64,000 nt of DNA. It comes from a gamma proteobacterium symbiont of Ctena orbiculata (GTDB lineage: Bacteria; Pseudomonadota; Gammaproteobacteria; Chromatiales; Chromatiaceae). Positions 27,164 through 37,005 of this stretch are shown one piece after another (position 1 is the first letter of the stretch; each line of letters begins with the position of its first letter). Location: the NCBI GenBank assembly GCA_003058525.1, contig QBVD01000063.1, forward strand, positions 1 to 64,000. Reading direction: 5' to 3'. The notes below the pieces were generated by a model. It saw only the letters and a list, made by a program, of their open reading frames with translations. It was not told where the DNA came from and did not search any database. A program made the translations under genes and the position numbers.

Positions 27164-27549
27164 AGACCGGGTCTAGATAAACACTGTTACATATGTAATG
27201 AAGCAAAGTCCAGAGCTGCCGCTCAGTCAAACAAATTTATTAAATAATGACATTTCGCCCCGTTCCTGGTGATGCTCATAGTACCGTTATAGTCTTAAAT
27301 TAGTTCTGAGACAGATAGTTACCATAAATACTTGTGGGTAAACCGGTAGACAAATAGCCATAAGCATCCTTTGATACATATTCTATGGATATCCATAGTG
27401 TTTTCCATCCGCCATATTTTATATCTTCAACACTGACCGCAGAAAGGGGTCTATGGGTGGCCGTTTTTCGAGGCTTGGTTATGTACAATAGGCTAAGTAA
27501 TGGTTACGCATGCACAATATTCATTCACAGTAATAACATATAGGCAGAC
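27164..27549. other. Intergenic stretch, nothing identified
   Basis: A 62-residue minus-strand frame (27300-27488, MYITKPRKTATHRPLS...) has no ribosome site or known relative, and I do not accept it as a gene. The stretch is AT-rich and probably holds the promoter of the DUF502 gene. Confidence 0.4.
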
Positions 27550-28218
27550 ATGAGCGGGACAAAATCTCGAACGCTGCATATTCAGCGCTATCTGATCAGC
27601 GGAATAATCACCCTGATTCCCCTTTGGGTCACATGGCTTGTTTTCAAGTATATCTTCAATCAGCTTTCCAAGCTGGGATCGCCATGGGCCAGGATGCTTT
27701 CGCGCAGCATCCAGAACGAGTACCCATCAATCGCCCAATGGCTTCTTGAACCATGGTTTCAAAATACCTTGGCCGTTTTCATCATGCTCCTGGGTCTCTA
27801 TCTTGTTGGCTGGTTGGTGAGCCGGGTGATCGGCCGCAAGATCCTTTTCTTTTTCGAATCGACCGTACAGCGCCTGCCTGTAGTTCAGAATGTTTACGGA
27901 TTGGTGAAAAAACTGATATCAGCCTTGGAGCAGAAACCGGAAAATGTGCAGCAAGTCGTGCTGATCGAGTTTCCATCCTCCGATATGAAGACGGTCGGCT
28001 TCGTGACGCGAACCATGGTTGACGCCAACAGCGGCAAAGAGCTCGCGGCGGTGTATGTGCCTACGACGCCGAATCCCACATCCGGTTATCTCGAAATAGT
28101 ACCGCTTGAAAACCTGGTATCGACGGATTGGAGTATTGATGAGGCGATGAGTTTCATTATCTCAGGCGGTGCGGTGGCACCTGGTAAAGTGCCTTATACG
28201 AGTAAAAAATCAGACTGA
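27550..28218 (+). CDS. DUF502 membrane protein
   Basis: The 222-residue product matches DUF502: two membrane helices (YLISGIITLIPLWVTWLVF and FIMLLGLYLVGWLVSRVIG), then the conserved RLPVVQNVYGLVKKLI and a soluble domain with VYVPTTPNPTSGYLEIVP. Function of the family is unknown; members are widespread in Proteobacteria. It ends ahead of a hairpin terminator at 28.36 kb. Confidence 0.88.
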   Translation: MSGTKSRTLHIQRYLISGIITLIPLWVTWLVFKYIFNQLSKLGSPWARMLSRSIQNEYPSIAQWLLEPWFQNTLAVFIMLLGLYLVGWLVSRVIGRKILFFFESTVQRLPVVQNVYGLVKKLISALEQKPENVQQVVLIEFPSSDMKTVGFVTRTMVDANSGKELAAVYVPTTPNPTSGYLEIVPLENLVSTDWSIDEAMSFIISGGAVAPGKVPYTSKKSD

Positions 28219-28356
28219 TTTTGTTTTAACATGACTGGAGCTATTTGAAATGGCTATGTTGAAGTGGTCGTCCAAAATGCCACCTAAGTAGGCTCCTGGC
28301 TCTAGCTAAAAAAGAGTCTGCTAATTACCCTAATGTGGATATATTTCTAATATAAT

Positions 28357-28384
28357 AAAAGGCGACTATTAAGTCGCCTTTAGA
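28357..28384. terminator. Hairpin terminator between convergent genes
   Basis: AAAGGCGACTATTAAGTCGC followed by CTTTA forms a stem of about ten pairs with a short loop. It lies between the DUF502 gene (plus) and the VPLPA-CTERM gene (minus), so it can stop both. Confidence 0.7.
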
Positions 28385-28404
28385 TATTCAAAATCATATT
28401 ATAT

Positions 28405-29064
28405 TTAAGCTTTCTTGCGTCTGGAATATCCAACTAATCCTATTAATCCAGAACCAAATAACCATATTGCTGCAGGAATAGGGACAGGGGATGGTGTTTC
28501 TCGTACAAGAAAGTAAGAAGTCGTACTATTTATTATTGGATCTTCAACACAACAAGATGAGCCATAGTGTACATACTCTATATTCCCATTAATGCTGATG
28601 GTATAAGCTGTGAACCCGTTAAGTTCTTCCTCCTGCCCTTCTATTACGCCAATTACACCACTGTATTGCACGTTGCCTGATGATACTGATGATACGGTAT
28701 CACCCAAATAGCTAGTTAAAATATTGATCGACGAATCAATCAATTCAGGATCTGAATGCGATCCATTTAAACTATAATCATATCCAGGAAATCCAAAATT
28801 TACCAATAAGCCTACAACTTCGTCTTCTTCGGCAAATCTCCAACCTTTTAAATACCCATCAGACATCCATGAACTCACTGAATCAATAGGCCTGCCGAGC
28901 ATACGTTCCAGACTCAACCATTCTAAACTTGTTGACGTATCTCTTGTAATGACACCTTCCTCGACAATACCTGGAGCTATTAACCAATCGGTTTGAATCA
29001 ACGCTGAATAGGAAATTATAGGAAATGATAAGAAAATAATAATAGTAACAATCCTGATTAACAT
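28405..29064 (-). CDS. VPLPA-CTERM sorted exported protein
   Basis: The product has 219 residues with a signal peptide (MLIRIVTIIIFLSFPIISYS) and a C-terminal sorting signal: VPIPAAIWLFGSGLIGLVGY then SRRKKA, the Pro-Ala motif, hydrophobic helix and basic tail of the VPLPA-CTERM class, which is cut by an exosortase in bacteria that make exopolysaccharide. The middle is Ser/Thr-rich and contains WLSLERMLGRPIDSVSSW, a segment common in such proteins. No exosortase is in the window. Base composition is more AT-rich than the neighbours, suggesting transfer. Confidence 0.8.
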   Translation of the reverse strand: MLIRIVTIIIFLSFPIISYSALIQTDWLIAPGIVEEGVITRDTSTSLEWLSLERMLGRPIDSVSSWMSDGYLKGWRFAEEDEVVGLLVNFGFPGYDYSLNGSHSDPELIDSSINILTSYLGDTVSSVSSGNVQYSGVIGVIEGQEEELNGFTAYTISINGNIEYVHYGSSCCVEDPIINSTTSYFLVRETPSPVPIPAAIWLFGSGLIGLVGYSRRKKA

Positions 29065-29256
29065 CTAACTCTCCATCAACTTTTCGTTTCTAACGCTTGG
29101 TAAAGTGACAAGCAACCCAATATGTTAGCAGAGATAATTAGTATACATTAATAATGTCCTAGAAGATAAGAGTTGTAATGTCAACTTATTCGGTCAGTTT
29201 TTATATTATCTAGTATATTTAAGTCATCGATTATCTTTGGTTATAGTAAAAAAACT

Positions 29257-29430
29257 ATGACATGTAACATGTTAGACAATACTAATGGCCTGCTTTGTGG
29301 TGGCGGCCGACCCTGCAGTTTCTGGGAAATTTATTCCCCTAATGACAGAAATATGACTTGTCCGGTATGCGGCAATTTTATTGAAAAAACGCCATTGGAG
29401 TTGATGAATATTATTTCAGAGTTTAGCTAG
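29257..29430 (+). CDS. Possible small zinc-ribbon protein
   Basis: A 57-residue frame starts MTCNMLDNTNGLLCGGGRPC and continues with a CPVCG knuckle and a short hydrophobic tail. Six cysteines, including CPVC and an upstream Cys pair, could bind zinc. No ribosome site is seen and the surrounding DNA is AT-rich and rearranged, so this could also be a relic. The stop TAG lies at the edge of the duplicated transporter fragment that follows. Confidence 0.3.
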   Translation: MTCNMLDNTNGLLCGGGRPCSFWEIYSPNDRNMTCPVCGNFIEKTPLELMNIISEFS

Positions 29431-29617
29431 GAGCGGATATACAGATAGTCATGTCTCACTGGCTAGAGGGTTGATCCTGACTCTGTGCTGCCAGTTGTTT
29501 TTTAGGGAACGACGAAAAAACAGAGCAACCATGATTAATGCAGACATGAACGTCAAGGTAACGATCGCAGTTCCAACCAGCCCGTACAGCACGATTACAC
29601 CAACACCACAATAGAGT
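29427..29617 (-). pseudogene. Duplicated 3' end of the RND transporter gene
   Basis: These ~190 bases closely match 30952-31141, the 3' end of the RND transporter gene and the bases just after it. The minus strand reads GVGVIVLYGLVGTAIVTLTF, where the intact gene reads GVGVIVLCGLVGTAIVTLTF, and has diverged near the end. With the intact copy it brackets one hypothetical gene as direct repeats about 1.5 kb apart. Confidence 0.8.
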
Positions 29618-29845
29618 AAGGAAATAATCAAGTAGCGGTGGGACGTTCAACAACAATTCTCAGCGATCAGGGTGAAAAATGAGCTAATTGACTGTTCAAT
29701 AACTATCCATCTCAAAGAGAAGGGCTTCTGTTCTTCCTACACCCAGGCTATATTTGCTTTTATGGTGCATTAGGGAATCTAGTAAGTTAGACGTATGCCG
29801 CGACAGCAATTGAGAGTCGCTGGATGGAAAAAACTTGGTTTTTAG

Positions 29846-30916
29846 ATGATGTGGCATTTCGGCTTCAAACACCAATACCCGACGCAAAAAACAGGACTCA
29901 GTCCTGCCGGAATGTTACTTGAACGAGCCCGGCAGCGAATCGCCTCCCTGGAATTATTGATTTCCGGTAGTACGCTCTTTTTGGATCGGATGCCACTGCT
30001 GCGGATATTTCGACGACAGGTGACTGCAGAGGTTTCCATGTTGTCTGAAGGGATAAATAGTACCGTGGGATTTCGCGTGGAATTTAAAACTCCCTATCTG
30101 CATCTTCCTGTTGAGATCGACAAGACCCAGATCGGCAGCGAAGAGGATCAGCTCGGATTCAGGCCTGCGGCATTCAGATTTTTTGATTGGCAGTCATGGG
30201 TGCACATGACCGGAGAGATCGGCTGGCTGAGGGAACGTCAGGTTGAAGTCAGTGGTAAGACACACGATTTTGTCTCGGGATTCGAGTATCGGGTTACGGC
30301 CGTGCCCACTGCTTCAGACAACTTGGGAATCCGACTGGCAGAAGGAATCGATGGAACAGCCAGGGTCCTGGTAAACCGCGATATCAGACAAATGAAATTC
30401 GAACCGGTTTATTGGATGCTGGAACGAGGGAGTGACGGCTATCATATCGTGGCCATAAACAGTAATGAATTGATGGTATTGATCGTATCCCTCTCCGAAA
30501 TTGGCAGCGGAAAAGAGCAAATATACGAGAAGATGATTTCACGCCTGACTGATTGGGTAAGGTTCAGATTTAAAGGAAAAAGTCAGGAACACACCATGTT
30601 GGCTTTTCTGGTATACGTCAGGGATTGGGGGCCACTCGGTATGGAACCGTTATACCGTGGCTTAAAAGACGTGTTAACGCGATTAGATATTACAGGCGCT
30701 GAGCGAATTCTTTTCGATTTTTATGCGGATAATTGGGGTCTGCGGGATAATCGGCACGGCCGGTTGCTCGTCGTAAAAACACTTGAAGTCTTGGAAACCC
30801 AAGAAGCCCATCGTGCCCTCGAAGCCATCAGCGCTCATACACAGAGCCAGAGCATCCCGCCCGAGGAATCGCAACTGATTCGAAACGCTATACGCACATA
30901 CAAAGAAAAAGCATAA
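29846..30916 (+). CDS. Hypothetical protein between transporter-end duplications
   Basis: I do not recognise this product of up to 356 residues. No signal peptide or membrane helix is clear. The N-terminal half looks beta-rich (STVGFRVEFKTPYLHLPVEI) and the C-terminal half helical (SRLTDWVRFRFKGKSQEHTM to the end). The first ATG pair at 29846 lacks a good ribosome site; the ATG at 29912 (MLLERARQRIASLELL) is an alternative. It is flanked on both sides by copies of the RND 3' end, so it may have arrived by recombination. Confidence 0.6.
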   Translation: MMWHFGFKHQYPTQKTGLSPAGMLLERARQRIASLELLISGSTLFLDRMPLLRIFRRQVTAEVSMLSEGINSTVGFRVEFKTPYLHLPVEIDKTQIGSEEDQLGFRPAAFRFFDWQSWVHMTGEIGWLRERQVEVSGKTHDFVSGFEYRVTAVPTASDNLGIRLAEGIDGTARVLVNRDIRQMKFEPVYWMLERGSDGYHIVAINSNELMVLIVSLSEIGSGKEQIYEKMISRLTDWVRFRFKGKSQEHTMLAFLVYVRDWGPLGMEPLYRGLKDVLTRLDITGAERILFDFYADNWGLRDNRHGRLLVVKTLEVLETQEAHRALEAISAHTQSQSIPPEESQLIRNAIRTYKEKA

Positions 30917-30987
30917 GCACGAGCCGCAGAATAAGACACTAACGACAGGCCCTAGGAGCGGATATTCAGGTAATCAGGTTTCACTGG

Positions 30988-33900
30988 CTAGAGGGTTGAT
31001 CCTGACTCAGTGCCACCGGTTGCTTTTGGGGAACGACGAAAAAACAATGCCGCCATGATTAATGCAGGCAAGAACGTCAAGGTAACGATTGCGGTTCCAA
31101 CCAGCCCGCACAGCACGATAACACCAACACCACGATAGAGTTCAGTACCCTCGCCCGGGATCAGGACAAGCGGCGCCAGTCCGCACACGGTCGTCAATGT
31201 CGTCATGGCGATGGGCCTTAGGCGTATGGCGACCGCATCGCGCACAGCCTGTTGTGCCGCCATGTGGTGTTCCCGGACATTGACCATGGCCTGATGCACA
31301 ATCAGAATGGGATTGTTGACCACGGTGCCCATAAGGATGAGAAAACCAAGCATAGTGATCATATCGAATGGCTGGCTCATGGCCGGGTAACCAACGGCTG
31401 GCAGCCAGGCGCCGATCTGGTTCATCAACCAGAGCCCAACAAGTCCGGAAGCGATTCCCAGCGGAATAGTGGTCATGATCAACAAGGGATAACCCCAGTG
31501 GGAAAAGATAGCGACCAGGACCAGATAGATAATGACAAGGGCCACCAGGTAGTTGGCAGTCAGTGATTCGCGGGTGGCCTGCAATTGGTCGCTGGCGCCG
31601 GAGATGATGATTTTTACATTGCTGGGTACGACGCCGCTATCCAACAGATATGTCACCACGTCGCGTTTGACGATCTCCAGCCCTGTCTCCAAGGCGATGT
31701 TGTCTGGTGGTATGATGCTTAGGGTTACGGTGCGTTTACCATTGACGCGGCGGATGTTGCTGGTATCGACTGACTCCTCGATTCTTGCCAGCGATGCCAG
31801 AGGCACCACGGCATTGGAGGGGGTATAGACCGGCAGACTATCCAAACTTTCCAACGAAGCGTTGTTGCCCGCACTGCTGTAGAGATAGATATCGATCTTG
31901 TCATCTTCAAGGAAGAACTCATCGACAAAGGCGCCGTCGGTCAAGGCGGCGATGGTGAAGCCCATGTCGGCATTGGATATACCGGACTGCGCCAGTCGCT
32001 CCCAATTGGGCTTGATCTCGATCAAGGGTTGAGAGAGGGTCAGCGAAGCGGGTTGCGAACGGACCCTCGGTTTTTCGAAAACCTGCTTGGCGCGGGATTC
32101 GGCTCGTGCCGCAACCGCATAGATGGTCTGCAGGGAGGGACCTGAGATGTCGAGGTTAATGCTGCGAGTACCGCCGCTATTGCTGGTTATGATGGAGCCG
32201 CGTGATACAAACGAACGCATACCGACATACTTTTCATACTGCCTGTCAACGGCATCCATCAGCGGCTTGATATGTTTAGGATCCTTTGGCTGAGCGATAA
32301 TGCGCAGGCGAGTGGCCTGAATGCTCAGATTGAAATAGGCCATGGCCGGTACTTCGGTCTCGCCACGGTCAAATCGGCTCGGACCATGCTCCAGGAAGGG
32401 CATGAAATACTCCTGCACTTCATGGCCGATGCGCGTCATGGTTTCGAGATTGTAGCCGGTGGGCGGACTCATGCTGGCAAACAGCTTCGGCTCCTCGCCT
32501 TCCGGCAGGTATTCAGCCGGAGGTGTGAGGTAGACGATGATCGCGCCACAGATACCGATCACCACCACGATGACGCCCAACTGATGTATGCGTGTCCCGA
32601 CTATCCATTCGACACGCCTGATCAGGAATTCCCTCCACCCCACCTTGTCTGTAGACCGATGCCCCCCCAGGCTGCCGCTAAAGACGTGTGCGGCTGCCGC
32701 AGGTATCACGGCAATCGCCACCAGCATGGAGGCGATGATGGAAGCAGAGATGGCGATGGCCACATCGGAATACAACTGCCCCGCCTCTTCGGCGATAAAC
32801 ACGATGGGCACGAACACCAGCACCGTGGTCAGGGTCGAGGCGAGCACCGCCGGCCAGACCTTGCGCACTCCGTCAACGGCGGCCTGCCATCGGTCCAGCC
32901 CCTTGCGCCATGACAGTTCAATGCTTTCCAGCACCACGATACTGTTGTCCAGAGTCATGCCGATGGCGAATGCCACACCGGCCAATGAGATCACATTGAT
33001 GGTGCGACCCGCCAAGATGAGGCCCATAAAAGCGGCGATGGTACAGATCGGTATGCCCATCACCCCGATCAGTGTTGCCTTGCCGGTGCGCAGAAACAGG
33101 AACATCACCATACTGGCCAATATTGCTCCGATAAGCAGATTAGTCCAGACGTTATAGATCGAGGCCTCTACATAACCCACGTCATCCGCCACTAGAAACA
33201 TCTGCATACCTGCTGGTTTGAGCACCTCTTCGTTGATGGCCTCGACCTCCGGCATCATGGCCCGCTTGATGTCGATGACATTGGAACCCGCTTGACGTCG
33301 AACCGACATGCCGATCACCGGATCGCCGTCCGTATAAGAGAAACGGGTGATCTCGAAATGGCCGAGCCGGATCTCCGCTATCTCACCAAGACGAGTCAGG
33401 GCATCGCCCTGATGGTCCACAATCACCTCTTTCAGATCTTCGACATCGCGAACACGCCCGATGGTACGCAGCAGATAACGCCGCTTGCCGGATTCGATCT
33501 CGCCGCCGGAGACGTCACGATTTCGCTGTTGGATGGCACCGCGCACTTGGGCCACGGTGAGATTGCGTTCAGCGAGTCGAGCGGGATCGACCAGTATCTG
33601 TATTTGTCGTTCCGCACCGCCGTAGACAGAGATCTCTGACACGCCTGGCACAGTTTCCATGCGCGAGGCCACATGGTCCCGTATGAAATCCTGCATCGGG
33701 ATCATGTCCAGGTTGCGCGGATTGCCCGCTAAGGGCGTAACCCGGAAATACATGAAGGAGTTGGCTGAAAAGGAGGTGGCGTAGATGCGCGGTTCATCCA
33801 CGTTGTTGGGATAAGAGGGCACGCGGCTCAGCGCGTTGATCACTTCGATCAGGGTATCGTTGAGGTTGATACCGAACGGGAACTCCAGTTCGACCTGGGC

Positions 33901-34158
33901 GCGACCAAAGGAGGCCGAGGAGACGATCCGCTGCAATCCGCGCACGCTGCGCAAGTGTTCTTCCTGTTCGATGAGGATCTCTTTTTCGACATCCTGCGGC
34001 GTAGCGCCTGGCCAGTTGGTGCGGATGGAGATGGTGCGAACCTCCAGATCGGGGATCATTTGCACCGGTATTTTCAAAGCGGCGACGATCCCCAGCACGA
34101 TTATGATGAGCGTGCCCACAGCGACCAGAATTCCGTGTTTGACCATGGCTTCGAACAT
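30988..34158 (-). CDS. RND-family efflux transporter, inner-membrane permease
   Basis: The 1056-residue product has the RND plan: an N-terminal helix (MVKHGILVAVGTLIIIVLGI), a large periplasmic loop (WPGATPQDVEKEI), a helix block with GVAFAIGMTLDNSIVVLESI (the Asp-containing TM4 used for proton transfer), a second loop and a second helix block ending LVGTAIVTLTFLPALIMAAL. Sequence style is closer to the hydrophobe/multidrug (HAE1-like) than the heavy-metal group. It is last of a pair with the adaptor gene upstream; an outer-membrane factor is not in the window. Its 3' end is duplicated at 29.4 kb. Confidence 0.92.
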   Translation of the reverse strand: MFEAMVKHGILVAVGTLIIIVLGIVAALKIPVQMIPDLEVRTISIRTNWPGATPQDVEKEILIEQEEHLRSVRGLQRIVSSASFGRAQVELEFPFGINLNDTLIEVINALSRVPSYPNNVDEPRIYATSFSANSFMYFRVTPLAGNPRNLDMIPMQDFIRDHVASRMETVPGVSEISVYGGAERQIQILVDPARLAERNLTVAQVRGAIQQRNRDVSGGEIESGKRRYLLRTIGRVRDVEDLKEVIVDHQGDALTRLGEIAEIRLGHFEITRFSYTDGDPVIGMSVRRQAGSNVIDIKRAMMPEVEAINEEVLKPAGMQMFLVADDVGYVEASIYNVWTNLLIGAILASMVMFLFLRTGKATLIGVMGIPICTIAAFMGLILAGRTINVISLAGVAFAIGMTLDNSIVVLESIELSWRKGLDRWQAAVDGVRKVWPAVLASTLTTVLVFVPIVFIAEEAGQLYSDVAIAISASIIASMLVAIAVIPAAAAHVFSGSLGGHRSTDKVGWREFLIRRVEWIVGTRIHQLGVIVVVIGICGAIIVYLTPPAEYLPEGEEPKLFASMSPPTGYNLETMTRIGHEVQEYFMPFLEHGPSRFDRGETEVPAMAYFNLSIQATRLRIIAQPKDPKHIKPLMDAVDRQYEKYVGMRSFVSRGSIITSNSGGTRSINLDISGPSLQTIYAVAARAESRAKQVFEKPRVRSQPASLTLSQPLIEIKPNWERLAQSGISNADMGFTIAALTDGAFVDEFFLEDDKIDIYLYSSAGNNASLESLDSLPVYTPSNAVVPLASLARIEESVDTSNIRRVNGKRTVTLSIIPPDNIALETGLEIVKRDVVTYLLDSGVVPSNVKIIISGASDQLQATRESLTANYLVALVIIYLVLVAIFSHWGYPLLIMTTIPLGIASGLVGLWLMNQIGAWLPAVGYPAMSQPFDMITMLGFLILMGTVVNNPILIVHQAMVNVREHHMAAQQAVRDAVAIRLRPIAMTTLTTVCGLAPLVLIPGEGTELYRGVGVIVLCGLVGTAIVTLTFLPALIMAALFFRRSPKATGGTESGSTL

Positions 34159-34178
34159 GATTCTTTCCAGTGGCCTCT

Positions 34179-35285
34179 TTATTCCTCACGCTTGATGATG
34201 ACATTCTGCCCATCGCGCAACGCTTCATTGCCTTGCACCACAACGGTGGTATCGGCGGCCAAGCCGCTGGTGATAGTGACCATGCCGTTGAAACTCAAAC
34301 CGGTTTGAACCTGTTGTTCAGAGACCGTGGCGCTTTCTCCTTTCTGATTGACCGCCCAAACGGTGACACGACCGTCTGGGTAGCGTATCAATGCATCTCG
34401 ATGGATCACGACACCTCGAGTACCTGTATTCAAACGCAGTACCGCGCTGGCCGACATCCCCGGCGCCAGCTTCGCTTGGTGATCGTCTAGCGTTGCCCGA
34501 ACCAGAAAGGTGCGAGTGCCCGGGTCGGTTACCGGGATAATAGTCTCGATCACGCCATCAAATGTTCGCCCAGGCAGTGCATCCAAGCTGATAAGGATCT
34601 TGGTGGTTTTATCCAGTTTGGCGTAAACGGATTGCGGGACCCGGAAATCGATGCGCAGTCCCTCGGTAGCGATCAATTCGACGACGGTGTCACCCGGCTG
34701 AATCCACTCGCCCTGTTCGACCAGTCTGCGACTGATGACGCCGGCGAATGGCGCTATCAGCTTGTGGCGCTTCAGTTGCGCCGCCTGGCGTTGCTGCTCT
34801 GCCTGGAAACGCTTTACTCCAGCACTGTCAATGCGAACCTCAGCCGCCAGCGACTCGATTTCATTGACCGACACGCTGTGGCGCTTGGCCAGCACCTTGG
34901 CATCGTTCAGACGGCGCTTGGCGTCCTCCAGTTCCTGGATCGCACTTTCCGTTGCAGCGCGAGCCGCCGCCAGGGAAAGCCTGTCCAGCTCCGAATTGAG
35001 CTGCAGGATTTCATCACCGGTCCGCACCTGGTCGCCTATCTCGATTGATATACGCTCAACGATACCGCTCACCTCAGTCGATAGTTTAGCGATACGTGCT
35101 GAGATTACGCTGCCGGTTATTGGAACCTCTTCGATTAGTGCGACCTCCTCGGCTGAGTCAACCAGAACCATCGGACCGCTCTGTTGAGCAAATGCTAGGT
35201 TCCCGCAAATGAACGCCATTAACACCAAGCATCGTCTCAAAACAAAGGGGCGTGTCTGGCGCCGATTTTTTTGCGGAATATTCAT
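34179..35285 (-). CDS. RND efflux periplasmic adaptor (membrane fusion protein)
   Basis: The product has about 368 residues. A signal-type N terminus (RRCLVLMAFICGNLAFAQ) is followed by the lipoyl-like half motif GIVERISIEIGDQVRTGDEI, a helical hairpin (RAATESAIQELEDAKRRLND) and the second half motif HKLIAPFAGVISRRLVEQGE. This is the standard adaptor order. The ATG at 35285 is preferred because it places the signal peptide at the start; an ATG at 35321 is possible. It is followed after 20 bases by the permease gene. Confidence 0.88.
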   Translation of the reverse strand: MNIPQKNRRQTRPFVLRRCLVLMAFICGNLAFAQQSGPMVLVDSAEEVALIEEVPITGSVISARIAKLSTEVSGIVERISIEIGDQVRTGDEILQLNSELDRLSLAAARAATESAIQELEDAKRRLNDAKVLAKRHSVSVNEIESLAAEVRIDSAGVKRFQAEQQRQAAQLKRHKLIAPFAGVISRRLVEQGEWIQPGDTVVELIATEGLRIDFRVPQSVYAKLDKTTKILISLDALPGRTFDGVIETIIPVTDPGTRTFLVRATLDDHQAKLAPGMSASAVLRLNTGTRGVVIHRDALIRYPDGRVTVWAVNQKGESATVSEQQVQTGLSFNGMVTITSGLAADTTVVVQGNEALRDGQNVIIKREE

Positions 35286-35468
35286 ATGGCCTTGGCAGGA
35301 GAAACAATGATATGACTTCATAAATCTATCACCGAAGCTCGAAAATGGAGCATTATTTTACTATTGGAAGAATTTGATTTCTCAAGGACTTAATTGTTTA
35401 TAGTGTCTCCCGCCTGCTGAAGTCAGCTGAGTCCGGCCGAGATTTACGTCCGGATTGCCTCCTGCCCT

Positions 35469-35612
35469 TAGACCGCACTTCCAAAACAATAATCCATCGC
35501 AACTGTATTGTCCGTATTTGCACCAAGTTCGGCAGCTTCTTTCAGAGCGCCGTTCATCAGCATACGCATTTTCTTCCGGTCTTCATACAGTTCTCCGGTA
35601 TGTTGGCCCGCT
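35469..35612 (-). pseudogene. Possible decayed gene fragment
   Basis: The minus strand holds an open frame without a good start that reads GQHTGELYEDRKKMRMLMNG, then ALKEAAELGANTDNTVAMDY and stops. It has protein-like composition but no match I recognise, and the upstream frame is closed by a stop. The rest of 35322-35712 shows nothing else. Confidence 0.25.
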
Positions 35613-35712
35613 TAATTTCGTGGTCAGTTAATCCATTCCAGTCATGGATGAGCAGTACCGTCGGGCGTCAGATCCGGCGGAGATATAGTATCCCGCGCAG
35701 GGTCTTCCATCC

Positions 35713-36564
35713 TCACTGTAGATAATGACTGATAAAATCAGCGGCTCGTTGTATGGCATCTTTTGCAGCCAAATCATCAGCAAATGTGCGAATATTCTCT
35801 GGACGAAAATCGAAACCACGCCCAACACCGGGATAGATGAATAGCTCTACAGGACGATTGTTGGCCTGCATAGACTTGACAGCGGTTTCTATACTCCTCC
35901 TTCTTTGGTACTGCTCTTTTTCACCAATAAAGATGAGTGCGGGAATGACGAGATCATCAGCCTCTTTGGCGTAGCGATAAACCTGCATTGGCTCAGGTGC
36001 ATTTGGGTCCTGCATATGTGGATAGTAAGAGACGTAGCAAGCGACTTCTTTGTTTTGCCGCTTCCTGGTAACAGCGACTTTCAGTGTCATGTAACCGCCG
36101 CGTGTATGTGAGTAGAGACAGATTTTATCTGAACTGATATCCGACAGACTAAGTAAATGATCAACTCCCATGCTGACGTCACTTTCCAGTGCGTAGTCAT
36201 GCTCTATTGGAAATTTTTCGATGAAGCGCGCGGAAAAGACATCAGGTGCTAGAATCACGAATCCACGGGCAGCAAGTCTTTGTGCATGGCGTACCACCAA
36301 ATCGTCAAGGCCGCGCCGTCCATGTTGAAACAGAATGCCGGGGTATTTCTTGTTGTCATCAGGGCGGATAATCAAGGCAGGTATTTCAACATCTCCATTT
36401 GTGTAGGATGTATGACGTATAGTCACTGTGTTGTTGACTGGTATAGTTAATCTTCCTTTCTCCCACCATTCTTCATCCCACCACTGCTTGTTTGGGTTTA
36501 GCGGATCTTCAGCCTTCGCTAAGGGGCAAAGTAACGTTATCAGGCAAAGAATGATTCTTGACAT
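35713..36564 (-). CDS. Exported dienelactone-hydrolase-fold protein without the catalytic triad
   Basis: The product has 283 residues with a signal peptide (MSRIILCLITLLCPLAKAED). The alpha/beta-hydrolase core is clear: YPGILFQHGRRGLDDLVVRH, then LAARGFVILAPDVF. At the nucleophile elbow, where the family has GxCxGG or GxSxGG, it reads SHTRGGY with Thr154. The acid position in IFIGEKEQY is Glu217 rather than Asp. The usual GHGF histidine is Arg249 in PGVGRGF. All three catalytic positions are therefore changed, and it is probably a binding protein rather than an enzyme. It stands alone; long gaps lie on both sides. Confidence 0.75.
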   Translation of the reverse strand: MSRIILCLITLLCPLAKAEDPLNPNKQWWDEEWWEKGRLTIPVNNTVTIRHTSYTNGDVEIPALIIRPDDNKKYPGILFQHGRRGLDDLVVRHAQRLAARGFVILAPDVFSARFIEKFPIEHDYALESDVSMGVDHLLSLSDISSDKICLYSHTRGGYMTLKVAVTRKRQNKEVACYVSYYPHMQDPNAPEPMQVYRYAKEADDLVIPALIFIGEKEQYQRRRSIETAVKSMQANNRPVELFIYPGVGRGFDFRPENIRTFADDLAAKDAIQRAADFISHYLQ

Positions 36565-37005
36565 TTTTATAACTACGGTTCTTTGGTTTCAGCATTATAT
36601 TGAAGTACAAATAAAGATAAGCCGAAGCAGAAAGCGATTTGTAAGATATAAAATGATTGTGGATGATATAAACTAAATAAAGACCTTAAGAATATTAGTG
36701 GAATACCTCAATCTAACATTTCGATTCTACTTTCTGAATGATAGCTATAACATTCAGTTTTAGATGCCTAGGCGACGAGTATCTCGATACCGGAAACGAC
36801 CGGTTTTGGCCGAAATCGGCTATAACGCCATCCTCAAGAAATGCCCACTTCTACCCGTATCATCCTGGTGTTTATTTGTAATGCATTTGGATCTGTCGGT
36901 TTGCTTTGTTGAGATGGTTTTAAATTTACAACAATTCTTCCACAGATTAGTTCATATAGAAGTACCTGCGGTAAACTTGAGCACCTGACACGAGTAGCGC
37001 ATTGA
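36565..37005. other. AT-rich intergenic stretch, nothing identified
   Basis: About 440 bases between the hydrolase-fold gene and the end of nifJ. Short frames here have no supporting features, and I see no clear terminator or RNA. Confidence 0.5.

Noticed and set aside
27300-27488. 62-codon minus-strand frame MYITKPRKTATHRPLS
   Set aside because: No ribosome site, AT-rich context and no recognisable motif.
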